A stretch of DNA of 64,000 nucleotides from Whitmania pigra (GCA_021613335.1 JAJTWR010000257.1:1372501-1436500), one strand, 5' to 3'. Counted from the stretch's first letter, positions 13,681 through 28,002 are shown. Numbers and translations are program-made. The notes: generated from the sequence alone by a model not told the origin.

Positions 13681-15889
13681 ATCTTCTATAATAAAGATAA
13701 CAATGGTAATTACAACATCAATTCAATTTCAATGTACCACAGAATAAAGTATGCACAGCAATGTGTGCTCCAAAAACAACAGAAATGATGGATTCCATCC
13801 GATCCATGACAGTCTTTGTAAATATTTGGCTTTCGCAGCCATCATTACGAAGGTGTTTCCAGGTTTTTAGACTGTCGCCAGGTTTCGTCAGTTGTCTTCT
13901 TTTTTTATGTCATGCTTGATTTGAATTGCGATTTTCTACAGTTTTGTTAATTAATTTAATTTTAAAAACTTATGATTCTTCATAAACAGGTTGCGAAATT
14001 TAAATTCTCTTGTTTTTTAAATACTTCGACTGTAAAAGACGTTAGGTACATTTTTGTAACTTAATTTAATTTTTTTTTAATTTAATGTACGATTAATAAC
14101 ATAATATATTATTTTAACAAAAAGTTAAAGTAAGTTTAAAATTAGTTAATACTTTTTAAATCAATTTAATTCGTTGCAATTAACATTCATTCGTTACACA
14201 CCAAAAGTATTGGGACATTGAAAATTCGTCGATCCAGACACTGCAGAATATAATAACATTAACCATAACAATAATAATATTAATAATTAACGGTCGAACG
14301 ACCAAATAGTGAAATTATCACTTCAATTTAAAGATTTCATCATGTCATCGCAGGCGCCCTGCTCAAAAAATAAAAATCTTAAAAATTGGATGGCGACATT
14401 CGATGCATGGCAGTTATTGACCAACTTGTGTTTAACATTACGGAGGTGTTTCTGAGTTTCCAAACTGTAGCCAGGTTGCGAACATTATCGTTGCATGTTT
14501 TTAAATGATTTCCCTTTAAAAGTCTACATCGTCGAAAGCTATGATTATTTATAACCAACATTGCAAGTCACCTTTTGAAATTCACATTGTTACGCATAAA
14601 CTTGGAGACCAGCTCCAAAACATACTTACTTTTTGCGATGACATAATTTTTTCTTGAGAGGTTAATAGGATTTCTTTTACATTGTTAAAACGAATATTTG
14701 CTAAACTAAAGTATTATTATTAATAACAATAATAAATAATACAATTACAATAATTGCAATAATAATAATAACCATTAATGACGATTGATGAATATATTAT
14801 TATTAATTATTAATAATAGCAATAATAACCATTAATGGACGAATGACCAATTAGTTAATTTAGAATCAATTAGTTTCAATTTATGAACATTGAAGAATCA
14901 TAATAAAAAAAAAACACATAACTTAAATAAAATTAAATGTAAGAGACAATTGGTAATTGCAGCCTTTGTGTTACTTTGAGTGTTGACATCGATTTTTAGT
15001 TTCATATCCCTCCATACATTCATTCATCCATCTATCCATCCATCCAAACATCCAATAATAAGATTCCTTTTAAATGCAAGTGTTTTACACGAATAACTGC
15101 CATAAGAAATAATAATAACAATAACAGTATTAATTACATCGACAATGAATGACCAATTAGTAAAGTAATTTCAATTTAGATATTTTATACGAATTTGTAA
15201 CACAGAATAACAGTAAATTATTTTTAAACAGTAAACACTGTAAAGTCTGCTCAAAAAAAATACAAAAAAGACCTTCGGAAATCTCTGTAATTATTTGATA
15301 TAAAGTCGTTATATCGTTATGAAGGCGTTTCCAGAATTTCAAACTATCGCCATGTTTCGAGACCAATCTTCGCTTGCTTTTTAAAGCTTTGACTTTACTG
15401 GATGCCCTTATTATAACAGTTAACATTTTAGTTAATTGATTGAAACGCCACGACTGTTGATAATACAGCGAGACACCTTCGAAATTCCCATTCTACCTCA
15501 TTCGCGGGCAGGCCCACTCCAAAATATAGAGTAAGAATTCGAAAACACCTGTTATGAGGTTGATTTTGTATTAAAATTTCACATTTTCACAAGCAAAGGT
15601 GGATTCATGTTTTTCATTTGTTCGCCAGGTTTTGATGACGTTAACTCCTTAATTCATAAAAGACTTCCACAAGTGATGGGCGGGGTTCTTCCAAAAGCAG
15701 ACTAGTGTGGATGAGCGGAGGATATAGGCTTTTACGGAATTTGCCCTTTGAAAAAAATTTTTAATTTTGGAAATTTCCTTTTTTTTACATTTCTATTTGT
15801 ATTAAACCAATAGTCATTTACTTCTACAATTTCATTTAAATGCCATCATTAAATTAATTTTTGGAAAAAATAATAATAATAATTATAGT

Positions 15890-15939
15890 CATAATACAAA
15901 ATAAACAATAATAATAACGATAATATCATGATGATAATA

Positions 15940-16003
<64 letters not shown>

Positions 16004-16029
16004 TAACAATAACAATAATAATAATAATA

Positions 16030-16116
<87 letters not shown>

Positions 16117-16120
16117 CAAC

Positions 16121-16159
<39 letters not shown>

Positions 16160-16163
16160 GCCA
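15890..16163. repeat. (GAT)n then (AAT)n compound microsatellite
   Basis: GAT repeat at about 15927-15970 passes into AAT repeat to 16158 with short AAC interruptions. Not coding. Confidence 0.95.
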
Positions 16164-17289
16164 ATTGTTGGATGAATGATAAATGTTATGTTTGTTTTAA
16201 ATTCCCACCCTGTCCTCGGTTAGATTTCCTTCAAAAGTTTCAGTTAATGCTGCATTTACAAGGGCTGTTGTCGTCTGATTTTGTGTTAAAGATTCATAGT
16301 TTCATTAGCAGGGGTGGATTTATAGTTTTTTATTTGATCACCAGATTTTGATGACACCTAATTTCTTGTAATTTTTTTAATGACTTTTTTTTTATGGGTT
16401 AATAAGATTTCTTTTAAATGCCATTGATAACATGAGTAGTTGTTGGAAGAAGTGATATTAACATTCATGATAATAATAATAACAATTACAATTAATGGAT
16501 GTATGATCAATTAGTGAGTTTAACAATTAAATTTAAGAACATTGCTAACATAAAAATTGTTTGAAAAATAATATTATTAATAATGACAATAATAAAAATA
16601 ACAATAAAATAATTATGCTGAATGCAACAATTAATGGATGTGCGGCCAATTAGCAAAATTACTTGTCGAATTTAAGGACATCCATGAATCGGGTTTAATG
16701 CAGAAACAAATAAATGGAATTCATGATATTGAGACTTATCGAAAATTAATTTAAGTTTACAATCGATAATAATAATAATAATAATGATTATAATGACATA
16801 TAATCAAATTATCCATTTCCGAAAATGACGAGAAATTGGAGATTCGTAGATCCAAACGAAGTGCAATCTTCTCAAAAAATTGCTGGATACTTTTACTATT
16901 TTTATTACTCTATGGTGGTATTAATGTTTGAAATATTTATATTTATTTCCTATTTCAGAGGTGTTTTGAGGCATTTGCTGGTTTTCTATCATTTTGTTTT
17001 ACTTTTCCAGGAATTTTCTTTATTGAAACGATGATGTCATGTTTTTCTTTTCAGTTTTCATCCTTGGGGATTCTTCGGGCTGTTTTCCATTCATGTCGTC
17101 TTTACCTACCGATACCCAATACATTTGTTGTCAGACAAGGTTCTACAATGCACATACATATAATACTTTAATTAGTTTTTGCTTTTGTTATAATACATCG
17201 CGATTCCGCTTTTCGTCGCAATTCTCGATGTAAATAGACTCGATTAAACACGATATGGTGCAGTCGACATGTGTTCATAGTGAGGCAGC

Positions 17290-17710
17290 CACTAGCGCTG
17301 GAAGTAAACTCTTCCAACTCAGCCGAAGCCTGGAGACGGTGGAAAAGAGACTACGAGACATATTTCAGACTTTGTGACGGAAATTAGCTTTCCGATGATC
17401 GACGTTTCGCTATTCTTCTGCGTGCGAGGCCGCCCATTAACGAAGAGGACGCAAATGGCATTGTCTTTCACAGACTTGAAGAGAAATTCAAATGTCAAAG
17501 AAATATTGCAAATCAGGTTAACCAGATTGATCTTGAGCCAGTAGTTTCGAGCAACCAAAGCAAGCAGACTCCAAGAATGTGTAGCAATTGCGGCCAAACA
17601 CATATCTCATTTTGACCTGCCAGAGGAAACATTTGTGTCAAATGAGGCAAATGAAATCATTTTGTAAGAGTTTGCAAAACCTGAGAAATAGAAATGCAAT
17701 AAATAACTTT
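17290..17710 (+). pseudogene. Ty3/Gypsy-type gag fragment, nonsense-mutated
   Basis: From about 17300 one frame reads SSNSAEAWRRWKRDYETYF, then LRARPPINEEDA and MCSNCGQTH, and a second cysteine knuckle whose second Cys and a following Trp have both become TGA. Capsid-like text followed by CCHC zinc knuckles is the layout of Gypsy/Mag-type gag. In-frame stops occur near 17387, 17615 and in the knuckle. No protease or reverse transcriptase follows, so the copy is truncated. Its relation to the pol fragment at the right edge cannot be decided here. Confidence 0.7.
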
Positions 17711-19899
17711 GACTATTTTACTAATGTAAACATAAATTGTAAATTATCTTGCATTTTGAAAGTTCTGATTGAACCATCAATTGAGTTCAAGTTAGACACA
17801 GTTGCAATATCCTCCTTTCATCTGAACCAGTTGTCACAGATAAAACTCGGGAATACAGCCGTAAATCTAAATCCTCAGAAACCGTAAACAAAAACTAGGA
17901 CAATGAACGACCAAAAATAGCTTGCTCGATATTCATGCGCACACAACAATTTGCAACCAAGTTAATTAGTTGTAAGTAATAATCTAAAAGTTAAGTTTAA
18001 TACCTAAAATGCCAGGTTTCGAAAGTTATCTCAGCTTGTTTTTTTTAATGCTTTGAATTTAAAGGAGATTAACTACTTTTTATTTAATTTATTTAACTTC
18101 AAAACGTTTTGATCCGTCATAACCAAAACTGCGAGCCATCTTTGAAATCAAAATTCTTTCCAATTCGAAGGAAGACCTTCTCCAAAACACAATTTATAAC
18201 AAACACAAGACCGATCTGTCGACATTTGTTCTTTTGTATTGAAGTTACATGACATCAACCTGCAGAGGTGGATTCCAGTTTTTCATTTGTTCGCCAGGTT
18301 TCTGTGATGTCGTTTTCATACTTGATTTGTATTTTAATAACCTAGATTATTTTTAATTTTATTTTTGTAGATTAACGTGAATTTAAAAGATTTCTTTTAA
18401 ATGCTTTTAAATTCACGATAACAACGATAACATTAGCTGCAATAACTCATGAAAAACATGTTTTACAAAATAAACCCTTTATCGAAACAAGGACTGATTA
18501 CAATTACAATGACGCTCAGTTCCATGTAATCTTCATCCATACCGACTGACGTCCATTTTTCTTTGTAAACTTTTAATAATAATAACAATAATGGATGAAT
18601 GGCCCATTAGTGAAATTAATAGTACCATTTAAAGATATCGAAGAAACGACTTTAACACAGAAACATGTCTCTAAACTAATGGAAAATAAAATTAAGTTTA
18701 CAATCAAGTTAATTAGTTGTAATTAACCTTTTTATTGGTTAAATATCGAGAATGACGGGACATAGGAAATTCGTCGATCCAAAAATTAATTTAAAGATCC
18801 AAACGCTATATGGTTTGTTTGTTTGTTTATTTGATTATAGTCCTTTGCATAACAGAGATGATTTGGACTAAGCACTATGTGGCGGTTTTGACCATTAAAA
18901 TATTTACACAATTCCTATCTCAGAGGTGATTTCAGATATTTGCTGCTTTTCATTCATTTCCCTTTACTTTTGACTAAATACTTGCAGCAATTTTCTTTAT
19001 CGAGTCGATGACTTGTTCCAATGACAATCATTTCTTCATCCTTGGATCTTCAACCAGATGGTTCGGACTGTTTTCATTCATCTTCAGTCACTCGTCTTCC
19101 CCAACCGATTATTAATAACCGAGATTACGGGTCATCGCTGAAACAAAGCTTAACTTTCGATGTAGTAGTAGTAGTAGTATTTTATTAATGTCCTCGGCAT
19201 AAATTGATGATTAGGTACAACTAGGGTCGTCTAATGTTGTATACAATGTTTACTGTTTTCATACGGGGATGGGTTCAAGTTTTTCATTTGTTCGCCCGGT
19301 TTTGATTCCTTGTTTGTAATGCGATTTTTTGTCAAGAATCGAGTTTCACGCAGACACAAATAAATAGAATTGCTGACATTGCCATGTTTAGAAACTTATC
19401 GAAAAATTAATTTAAGTTTACAATTAAGTTATTTAGTTGTAATTAGCCTCTCATCGGTTAACTACTAAAAACGATAAGAAATTGGAGATTCGTCGATCCA
19501 GACAAAGTGTAATCTGCTCCAAAAATTGAAACCTTGTTGCACAAGCGCCTCGTGGACATAATACATTAAATATTTATCAAGCTCATATTTCAGAAGTGAA
19601 AGATATTTTCGGGCATTTGCTGGTTTTCAATCATTACGAGGGTGTTTCTCAGTTTTGTCACCGCTTATGGATTTGAATCCGTGCTGCCATCTCGAGACGC
19701 TAAGTCTCAACCTGGATTACGATCTCCATTCATTCCACGAAATCCACGCTTCAAATTATGACTGAGTTTATTTCCAGAGTATTAAGGGGTTGATGTCGTC
19801 TGAATATGATTTAAAGATTCTCACTTTCAACTGCAGAGATGGATTCAAGTTGTTCATTCGTTTGCCAGGTCTTCATGTCTTTTTTATTAGTATAATAAT

Positions 19900-21500
19900 A
19901 TAGTAGAAATAATTTCTAGAAATGGCATTTTTTTTAAAAACAATTTAATAAGATATCTTGTAGACATGTATAATTGTTGGAAAAATTAATGAGACAAATA
20001 ATTTCTTTAATTAATAATACCTTATTTATGCGATGCAAGTACTGATCTAATGGCAAAGTAAAAGCAGTATCTTTCGATTAACCCTGCAGAGAAAAGCAAG
20101 GAAGAGAAATATTCTATGATTTGCAGTCCTGCTTCGACCTCTTTGATCGCCATCCAAGGAAGAAGTCTTTGAAAATCTTCCACTTGACTGACTGATGTTG
20201 GCGTAGATGGACTGAAGCGGTTCGCCGGTAAAATATCGATGTTGTTGGAAAATCAAATTTATTTTTAAAACAGACACTCGGCTTTTATCGAACTTCAGCT
20301 ATCCATGTTGATTTCAAAATTAACGAAACTTAAACAATTCAATAATATTACGGCAATTCACTTTTATAAATACTATTTCATATTTATTAATTAGCATGTG
20401 CAGCACATGTATTTAACAAAGACATTTCGAAACCCATAATTCTAAAGGACCAGCAGTCCCGGTAAAATGAGAGATTTCAATGTCACCGGCAGATTACGCA
20501 ATCACATCTAACTTCCGCTAATCCAATCCAATTGGGCAGACGTCACTTCTGTCGGCGCTAACTTCCACTGGAGCCGAGTCGTGTTTAGCGCCTGTTTCTG
20601 TCGCCGGGTTAAAAAGTGTAATTTTAGTCCTCGATGTGGCATTTCCTGACCTGGCATTTTTGGGGTTTAGGAACAAATTTTGGGAAATTAAGATCTTATT
20701 GTCCTATAAAGAAGTTTTAAATGATGGTGTAAAAATAAATAATTTCATATCAAAATTTTAAATTTGAATTTAATTCCATTCGATAAGAGCAGATGAAATA
20801 ATCCGATCTTTTGATATTATCGCATGCGATGGCGATGGACAAAACTGAACTTTCCTGTTTCCTGTGATTTGTTTAATAAATAACAGTTAATAAAATTATT
20901 AATTATTAATTATTTTGAAATGTCCAAACACGTTTGTTTTGTGCATGTGCTGTCATTGTTGTTATCATTTTTTGGGACGTAATTTTCTGAAACATGACCA
21001 ATGGTAATGATAATTCTTTTGATCAGAAAGGATTGCAAAAATGAATAATTAATTAAATAAATAAATAAAAGTTATAAAATCGTTAAAAGTAGAAGCATGA
21101 TTGATGAACGCGATGCCTTCTACATGAGTGATGTACAATTGTAGCCTTCATTGTAAATACTTGCAATCTTTCGTTTTGTCATTTTAATCAATCATTTTTC
21201 GTTCTAATCCATCAATTCAATCAGCCTCTTCAACCCATCCAGTATCACGTTTCATGGATTTTAACCCGTAAGAACTGTTACATTCAATAAAAATCGCTAA
21301 TATTGGTCACCTTGTAATGTTAGAGTAATTAAATATTCAATAACGATGAGTAACGGTTATGCAATACTTATGCAATGTTTTGTCTCAAATTGGTAATAGG
21401 TACAGACAGTGTTACGTTGACAGTGCAAACTTTCGTCAGTACACTCGTAGACAGTACGCTAATTTGTACAGCGCACTTATTCCAAGGTAAGGTGACGCAA
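19900..21500. other. Intergenic region upstream of the forkhead gene
   Basis: No recognised gene. A minus-strand stretch at about 20100-20240 (EPLQSIYANISQSSGRFSK and on) has coding-like composition and may be an orphan exon, but I find no convincing donor. Segment 20470-20640 is less AT-rich and holds CCAAT/ATTGG boxes, so it could be regulatory. Confidence 0.3.
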
Positions 21501-21549
21501 TCATTACCTCTGTCTCACAATACTATCTCCGCATCATTATCATCATCGA

Positions 21550-21576
21550 TGACGTCACGGGCAGCCGTTATAAAAG
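21550..21576 (+). promoter_or_regulatory. CRE (TGACGTCA) plus TATA box, putative forkhead promoter
   Basis: A perfect palindromic CRE, TGACGTCA, at 21550-21557 lies 11 bases before TATAAAAG at 21569-21576. Transcription would then start near 21600 on the plus strand. The next plus-strand gene is the forkhead gene about 770 bases downstream, which would need a long 5' UTR or an upstream intron. Confidence 0.5.
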
Positions 21577-22366
21577 TCATGTTAGCGGTAATCAAGTGAT
21601 TTACATTACAATCGGGTTTGATATCTATCTGTATTGCGTTTTATGGAGTAGTTTCATCGAGGGTAATCGTTGGAGACAGGATAAATCTTTATAGATTTTT
21701 TGAGGTAAAGATCTTATTATTATTATTATTTAAATTAGCCACGCTTGTAAGCTAGAATTTTTAATATATAAATATAATATTAACAATAAAAAACGTAAAT
21801 TATAAAAATAACCTAAAAAACATAAAAAATAAATCATTATTTATTTTCCAAAGTAAATACTTTGCTTTTTTAAACGACTTCAAACTGTAGATTGTAAGGT
21901 AGCTTAAATAAAATGCGACGTTATTTTATTAGCTGTTCTTATGAATGTAAGAACATTACGATGTATTTGTAAGAATATTATGCTATACATCATAAATAAA
22001 TAAATAAAATTTTAATCTCCCACCGATATTGCAATAATAAAGCGAGCGTTTTCAAAATCCAGAGAAATTGCCGTTGCAGATATTACGACAGGATAAAGTC
22101 TAAGTTATCTCCAGCGTTTCCAAATCCTCCTTCTTCCGTCAAAGATTCATTCATTCAAAATTCCCTCCTTTTGTTCGTCATCATTATCATCATCATTATC
22201 ATCATCATCTTCATCATCATCATCATTCATCATCATCATCATCGCTATCACTTCAAGAAAGAAGGATTTTCCGCGCGCATCGATTTTTCCATCGCTCTTG
22301 GAAAAGGAATCTCGTATTGATCGCGAATTCGCAGAATTTTCTGGTCGGGTTTCCAAAGATTTCCAT

Positions 22367-23940
22367 ATGGAAAGAACTGCGTCGTCATCGTCATCGTCAC
22401 CATCATCAGCTTCACCATCGTCGTTATCATCACCATCATTATCTTCCTTTCCGACGTCGTCGTCTTCATCATCTCCATCTCCAGTTTCTTCCGGAGATGG
22501 AAAGCAGATAAACTCCAAACCTCCGTTGTCATACATCGCACTCATTGCAATGGCCATCGAAAGTTCCCCAAAAGGTTTCAAAATTTATCTTTTCACGTTT
22601 TATATCGATGAGTGGTGTTAATAATAATAATAATTATAATTATTAAAATATTATTAAATTTTTGTAATTGTTGTAGTAACTGTTGGTTGTTGTTGTTCTT
22701 GTTGTTAAAGTTAATTAACATTTACTCTCCTAATTAAAAGTTTTTTTTTGTTGAAATATATTTTATCGTAAGTTATTTTTTACCAGATAAAAAAATATTG
22801 AAATTTACTAAATTTAAGTCATCGAACCTATCGTAATATAGACTTTACAATGTTCAATAATAATAACAATATAAATAATAATATTAAGAATAATTATTAT
22901 TCCGTACAGGAATGCTATCTCTGAACGAAATCTATAACTTCATCTCGCAACGCTTTCCTTACTATAAGAGGGAAAACCAGAGCTGGCAAAATTCGGTCCG
23001 CCACAACCTCTCCCTAAACGACTGCTTCCTCAAGGTCACACGCGGTCAGGGTCGCCCCGGGAAGGGCAACTATTGGGCCCTGCACCCGAAATGCGGGGAC
23101 ATGTTCCTCAACGGGAGCTTCCTACGGCGTTCCAAAAGGTTCAAAAGTGAGTCATCAATCAGGCAGGGATCAAGCAAGGTCAAACGTGTCGACCATAAAA
23201 TGGGCAACGATTCCAAGGGCGCATGTCACGTGGAAAAGGAGAATTTCTACTCGACCGGAAGCTACCCAACTACGGATGATTATCAACTCTACGCTACCTC
23301 TGTCCAGCTTTTGGCGGGAATCGATGACGAACGGGATTATTTGTCGTCTGCCTCTTTCGAAGGAGACGACAGCTTAAAGCTGAGCTCGAATTGCCTCTCA
23401 GACAACTACGTGAGAGACTTGACTAATTTTTATTCTCAGCTACAACGAGAACAACTTTATGATCAACATCAGCATTATAATCATCAGCAGCAAGAGTATC
23501 GTCATCATCAACATCAACAACTACCTTGTCATCATCAGCATTACCATCATCGGCAACAGCAACAACAGCAGCAGCAACAACAACAACAACAACATGTCTC
23601 CTTCAACTACGGAAACCTAGTGACGAACATCGTCAACAACTACCACTTGTGCAACGAGAACAACTCGATCGCTTGTGACGTAACGAGCGGAAGTTCGGCT
23701 GCAAAGGCCTTCACGAATCAGACATTCTGCGATCAACAACAGCGCAACAACAATTTTCTTCCAACTGAAAAGTCATGGCATCAGCATTATGCAGCCCACG
23801 CTACAACCTACAACAACAACAACAACAACAACAGCTGGAGTAATTATTACGACGGCTACATAAACAACTCGAATAACCAAGACCAGGACATCTATCACGC
23901 CGATAAACAGTGGATGAACTACAGCTCACAGAATTTTTAA
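22367..23940 (+). CDS. Forkhead (Fox) transcription factor, two exons
   Basis: Exons 22367-22574 and 22910-23940 join in phase 1 across a 335-base GT-AG intron, giving 412 residues. The forkhead winged-helix DNA-binding domain spans about residues 51-148: [14 protein letters not shown], then [34 protein letters not shown] (recognition helix), [16 protein letters not shown] and [12 protein letters not shown]. The intron falls inside the domain after SSPKG. LHPxCGDMFxNGSFLRR is typical of FoxB/FoxAB as I recall them, but the rest is mixed, so the class is uncertain. The N-terminus is a Ser/Pro run. The C-terminus is rich in His, Gln and Asn, with a CAG/CAA-coded Gln run and an Asn run. The start is the first ATG of this frame, which stays open upstream to about 22097 through an ATC microsatellite, so an extended N-terminus is possible. 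It should act in the nucleus as a sequence-specific regulator. Confidence 0.9.
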
Positions 23941-24040
23941 GCCCGTAGAATATTTCACTGAAAAAATATCTTACAACAAATTCGTTACGATAACAACAAT
24001 TATAGCAGTCTTATTATTAATCTATGATTTTATAACGGCC

Positions 24041-24046
24041 AATAAA
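24041..24046 (+). terminator. Polyadenylation signal of the forkhead gene
   Basis: AATAAA lies 100 bases after the forkhead stop codon and is the first plus-strand AATAAA there. Confidence 0.55.
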
Positions 24047-24869
24047 AAGGATAAAATGTAAATTAAATTTAAATGGGATTTAATAAAATCACGTTTGATG
24101 GAAATCAAAACACGCCATTAAGTCGCACTTTTCCACGAACTTTTGGACGCTCAGAAAATAATTTCTACGGGGTCATTCAGAGCACGTCTTAGGAAATTAT
24201 GCTCTTGAATCGTACTTATTCACTGAGCCATAATTACTGCGCTGAATCAAAATTATTGTGCTGAATTGTAATTATTGTAATAAATTGTAATTATTGTAAT
24301 AGTTACTTCGGTTAATCGTAATTGTTATTTAATCATAATTGCTGAATCATAAATGAATTATAATTATATTACTGGGTCATAATTATCGCATTGAATGGCA
24401 ATTATTGTACTGATTCATGATTACGCGAGTACTGAAATTAATATTGTTAAGGTAAATTGTGAAGTACGATTAATTCATTAAATTAAAAATTAGCTGAAGA
24501 ACAATTTTTTTTTCAAATAATATGATAATGTCTGTAAATAATATATTTATTAAATCGTTTCAACTGGAAATTTCAACAAACATGTTGATATTACTTTTAA
24601 TAAATAAAAAAAATATAACTTATTATTTCAGTTTTACATAGACGATTTTCCAATGAACGAAATACCTATAGAGGGAGACAGGTTAAAAACACGCAAATTG
24701 AAAAATATATCTAAAAATAATTTAAAATAAAAAACCATAGATCATATTTATTTTCCCATTTTGCAACACTCAAACAATCTCAACCTGAAAACGTCTCCAC
24801 GTTCTCAAGTGCCTCATCATCGCTGTCAAAGACGAACGTGACTTGAAAGACTTTGGAAGTTTCGTAAGT
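24047..24869. other. Intergenic, AT-rich
   Basis: At 24220-24440 short variants of GAATCATAATTATT recur loosely every 15-30 bases, a degenerate short tandem repeat. No gene seen. Confidence 0.4.
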
Positions 24870-25320
<451 letters not shown>

Positions 25321-26072
25321 GGCACCTCTGAGTTAATTACAGATTAATTTAACAACTTATATTTGCGAATTAAAAAAAAAAGATATCGATTTTTGTTCTT
25401 AAATGATTGACTTATCGGTTGTTTGAAGAGGTAATTTAGTTATGAAAAGCATATTTCTTGATGGAATTTTATGTTTTTTAATTTTTCTTTTTGAAAAATT
25501 TAAAAGGTTTTTGTTCATTATAAAATCATTTTTCGATTCTGGATAAATATGGTCAAAATATTTTTCATTTTTTATTTAAAAGAATTTTCACTTTATTTTA
25601 AAATTTATTTTTGCTGATCTTGATTATAATGATGGTGATAATGATGATATTAGTGATGATGATAATAACGGTGATGGTGTTGGATTATCTGAAATTAAAA
25701 GATTTGAAAAATATTAAAATCAAAATGTTTTTCTCTTTTGAAATTTTGAGACTCATTTTGTTTGAAACCATGAAAAATCATGAAAAGATTTTCTTTTTTA
25801 AATCTGTTGCAATGTTTTTCTGAATGGCGCGAAATTTTGTCTTGTAGAGATAAGAAGGATCTCTCTTCACCTGGAAACATTCGCAGATGTAAAAGTATTC
25901 TTCTATTTTTGTTTTTATAATTATTTATTTTCTAATAAGTTTATTTGTTAAGGAATTCAAAATAGAAAATATTTCAATTAATGTGTTTTGGATTGGGGAT
26001 ATTTCTTGGTTAATATGATCAAAAGGGGGTTAACAAATAATAATAATATAATAATAATAAATAATAAGAATA

Positions 26073-26134
<62 letters not shown>

Positions 26135-28002
26135 GATAGAATATAATAATAATAATAATAATAATAATAAGAATAATAATAATAATAATAATCCTAATAA
26201 TAATAATAATCATACCTAATAATAATAATATAATCTATCATACTCATAATAATCACTATCATAATCCGCATCTCCTACTAATAATAATAATCCTAATCCT
26301 CCTCATAACTCTCCTCATACTCCTCCTCTTCCGGGCCCTCGGGACCGTTTCAGACAATTTTAGGAAGGAAATTGAAAGCATAGAGGCGGGGCTTGTGGCG
26401 GAGGAGATTCAAAGTATTGCGTTGATGGGGAACAGCACGAATTTTACGAAAAGTTTTAGGATGAAGGAAATTTCTTTTGTTGGTTAGTTAAGAACAGCCA
26501 TTGTTTTTTGTTTGTTGTTTTTTTTTTTCTGTATGATATTGCCTAAGGTCTCTGGAAGAGACTTGGCATTTTTTTTGTCCCGGGACTCTCGAGATTTTTT
26601 TTGAATAAAAATAATAATAATAATAATAATAATAATAATCATCATCATCATCACCAATCTAATTTTTGTTTCAAATTCCCTAGACAAGTCAAATGAAAAG
26701 AAAGTAGGGAATTGTAAGACTTTTAAAAAAAAATCTTCTTTTATTTTTTATTTATTCGAGATTCGTCGAAAAATGAAACGAAATAAAAAACATTTTTAAC
26801 GCAAAAAACGAACTCAATTTATTGCGACTGAATTCCCTGCGGTTGGAAAAGCTGCTAATTTCCAGCTGGTTTTACAGGGATTGGTCTCCCAGGCAGCTCT
26901 AAACCGGCACGACAATCAACGTGTGTGGCCAGGAAATGTGCCGACCACAAATGGCTTATTTTCGACATCGTCGTCATCATCATCATCATCATCATCGTTG
27001 TCATCGTTATAATCGTTATCATCATCATCATCGTCGTCATCGTTATCATCGTCATAATCATCATCATCGTCATTATCATCGTCGTCGTCGTCGTCATCAT
27101 CGTCATTATCATCGTCGTCGTCGTCGTCATCATCGTCTTAGTCACCAAAAGCATCATCATCATCATCATGAAGCTCGGCTTTTTTTGCACTTCAAAGGCG
27201 TCACGACATCGTACGAGTAGTTAAAAAGTTGATCGAGTAAAAATAAATTTGTATCATAATATAATTAAGTTAAATTATTTAAGAAATTATACATATATAC
27301 CTATATATACCGTCGCTGTGATTCAACTGCACTGACAATATTAATTATAAACGATCAAAAAATAATGTAACCCAAATAAGCAATTCAACTTTTATTAATT
27401 TGTTATAAATTATTTTTATCGTTACCATTACATTTATTGTAATTATTATTATAGTCAATGAATATCAATTGGAAACAGAAGAAGCGTCGTTAACGATCGT
27501 TTCCATAGCAACCAGTCGAGCGGTTAATGACAAGTTATGAAGAAATAAGAAAGAAATGAACTTACAACACTTACAGTCTCCTGCAGCGAGAGGTTATTAA
27601 TTGATTTATTTATTTATTTATTTATTCATTGTTTATTTATTAATTTATTTATTTAATAGATTTTCAAGCCCATTTGGAATAAATGTCGTTAATTATATTG
27701 TTCCTGCAATAAGATTAGAGTAATTACATTGCAAGTAATGGAAAATTAGAGTGGATAATATGATTACATTATATTAACTTAACCTTATAATAAACAATAA
27801 CCATAACCTTAATCTAAACCATCAGCAAAGTTTAAAAAGAGTTTTCATCTTGATTAATTTTTCATTCATAATTTTTAAAATTTCAACAACAACTTTCTAT
27901 ACAAAGAAGAATTTCGAGAAATTTGCTGATGGCAAGCATGAAAACAGTTTCTTCTGAACACAATTTTTTTTTGTAAGTAATAATAATTAACAATATTTGC
28001 GA
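25321..28002. repeat. Gene-poor stretch with several microsatellites
   Basis: It holds AAT repeats (26036-26210), an AAT/ATC tract (26607-26652), ATC/GTC triplets (26968-27176) and TTTA repeats (27600-27660). One strict X-box lies at 27499-27512. I see no supported coding exon; a slightly GC-richer patch at 26330-26460 has no recognisable product. Confidence 0.7.
27499..27512. promoter_or_regulatory. RFX X-box motif
   Basis: GTTTCCATAGCAAC matches the RFX site GTTNYYATRRNAAC exactly. RFX factors drive ciliary genes in animals (family knowledge). No ciliary gene is seen beside it. Confidence 0.45.

Larger units (their letters stand above)
6650..19900. repeat. Degenerate long-repeat array, units about 1-1.5 kb
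   Basis: The same blocks recur in the same order. Block A (AATGACCAATTAGT, then TTTAAGAACATTGAAGAATC and GTCTGCTCCAAA). Block B (CATTACGAAGGTGTTTC followed by TCGCCAGGTTTCG) near 8966, 9676, 10912, 12002, 13844, 14436, 15312 and 19634. Block C (TTCCCATTCTTCC, then CACTCCAAAA) near 6665, 7280, 11085, 14580, 15480 and 18160. Block D (GGTGGATTCAAGTTTTTCAT followed by TTGTTCGCCAGGT) near 6774, 7391, 10455, 12910, 13112, 15596, 16308, 18262, 19266 and 19834. Copies are diverged and partly deleted. I see no conserved long reading frame. It could be a satellite-like array or nested copies of a non-autonomous element. Confidence 0.7.

Noticed and set aside
20047..20277. Minus-strand ORF with coding-like composition
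   Set aside because: No donor or partner exon could be found; kept only as a remark in the intergenic entry.
22147..22581. Minus-strand Asp-rich ORF
   Set aside because: Shadow of the Ser-rich forkhead exon and the adjoining ATC repeat.
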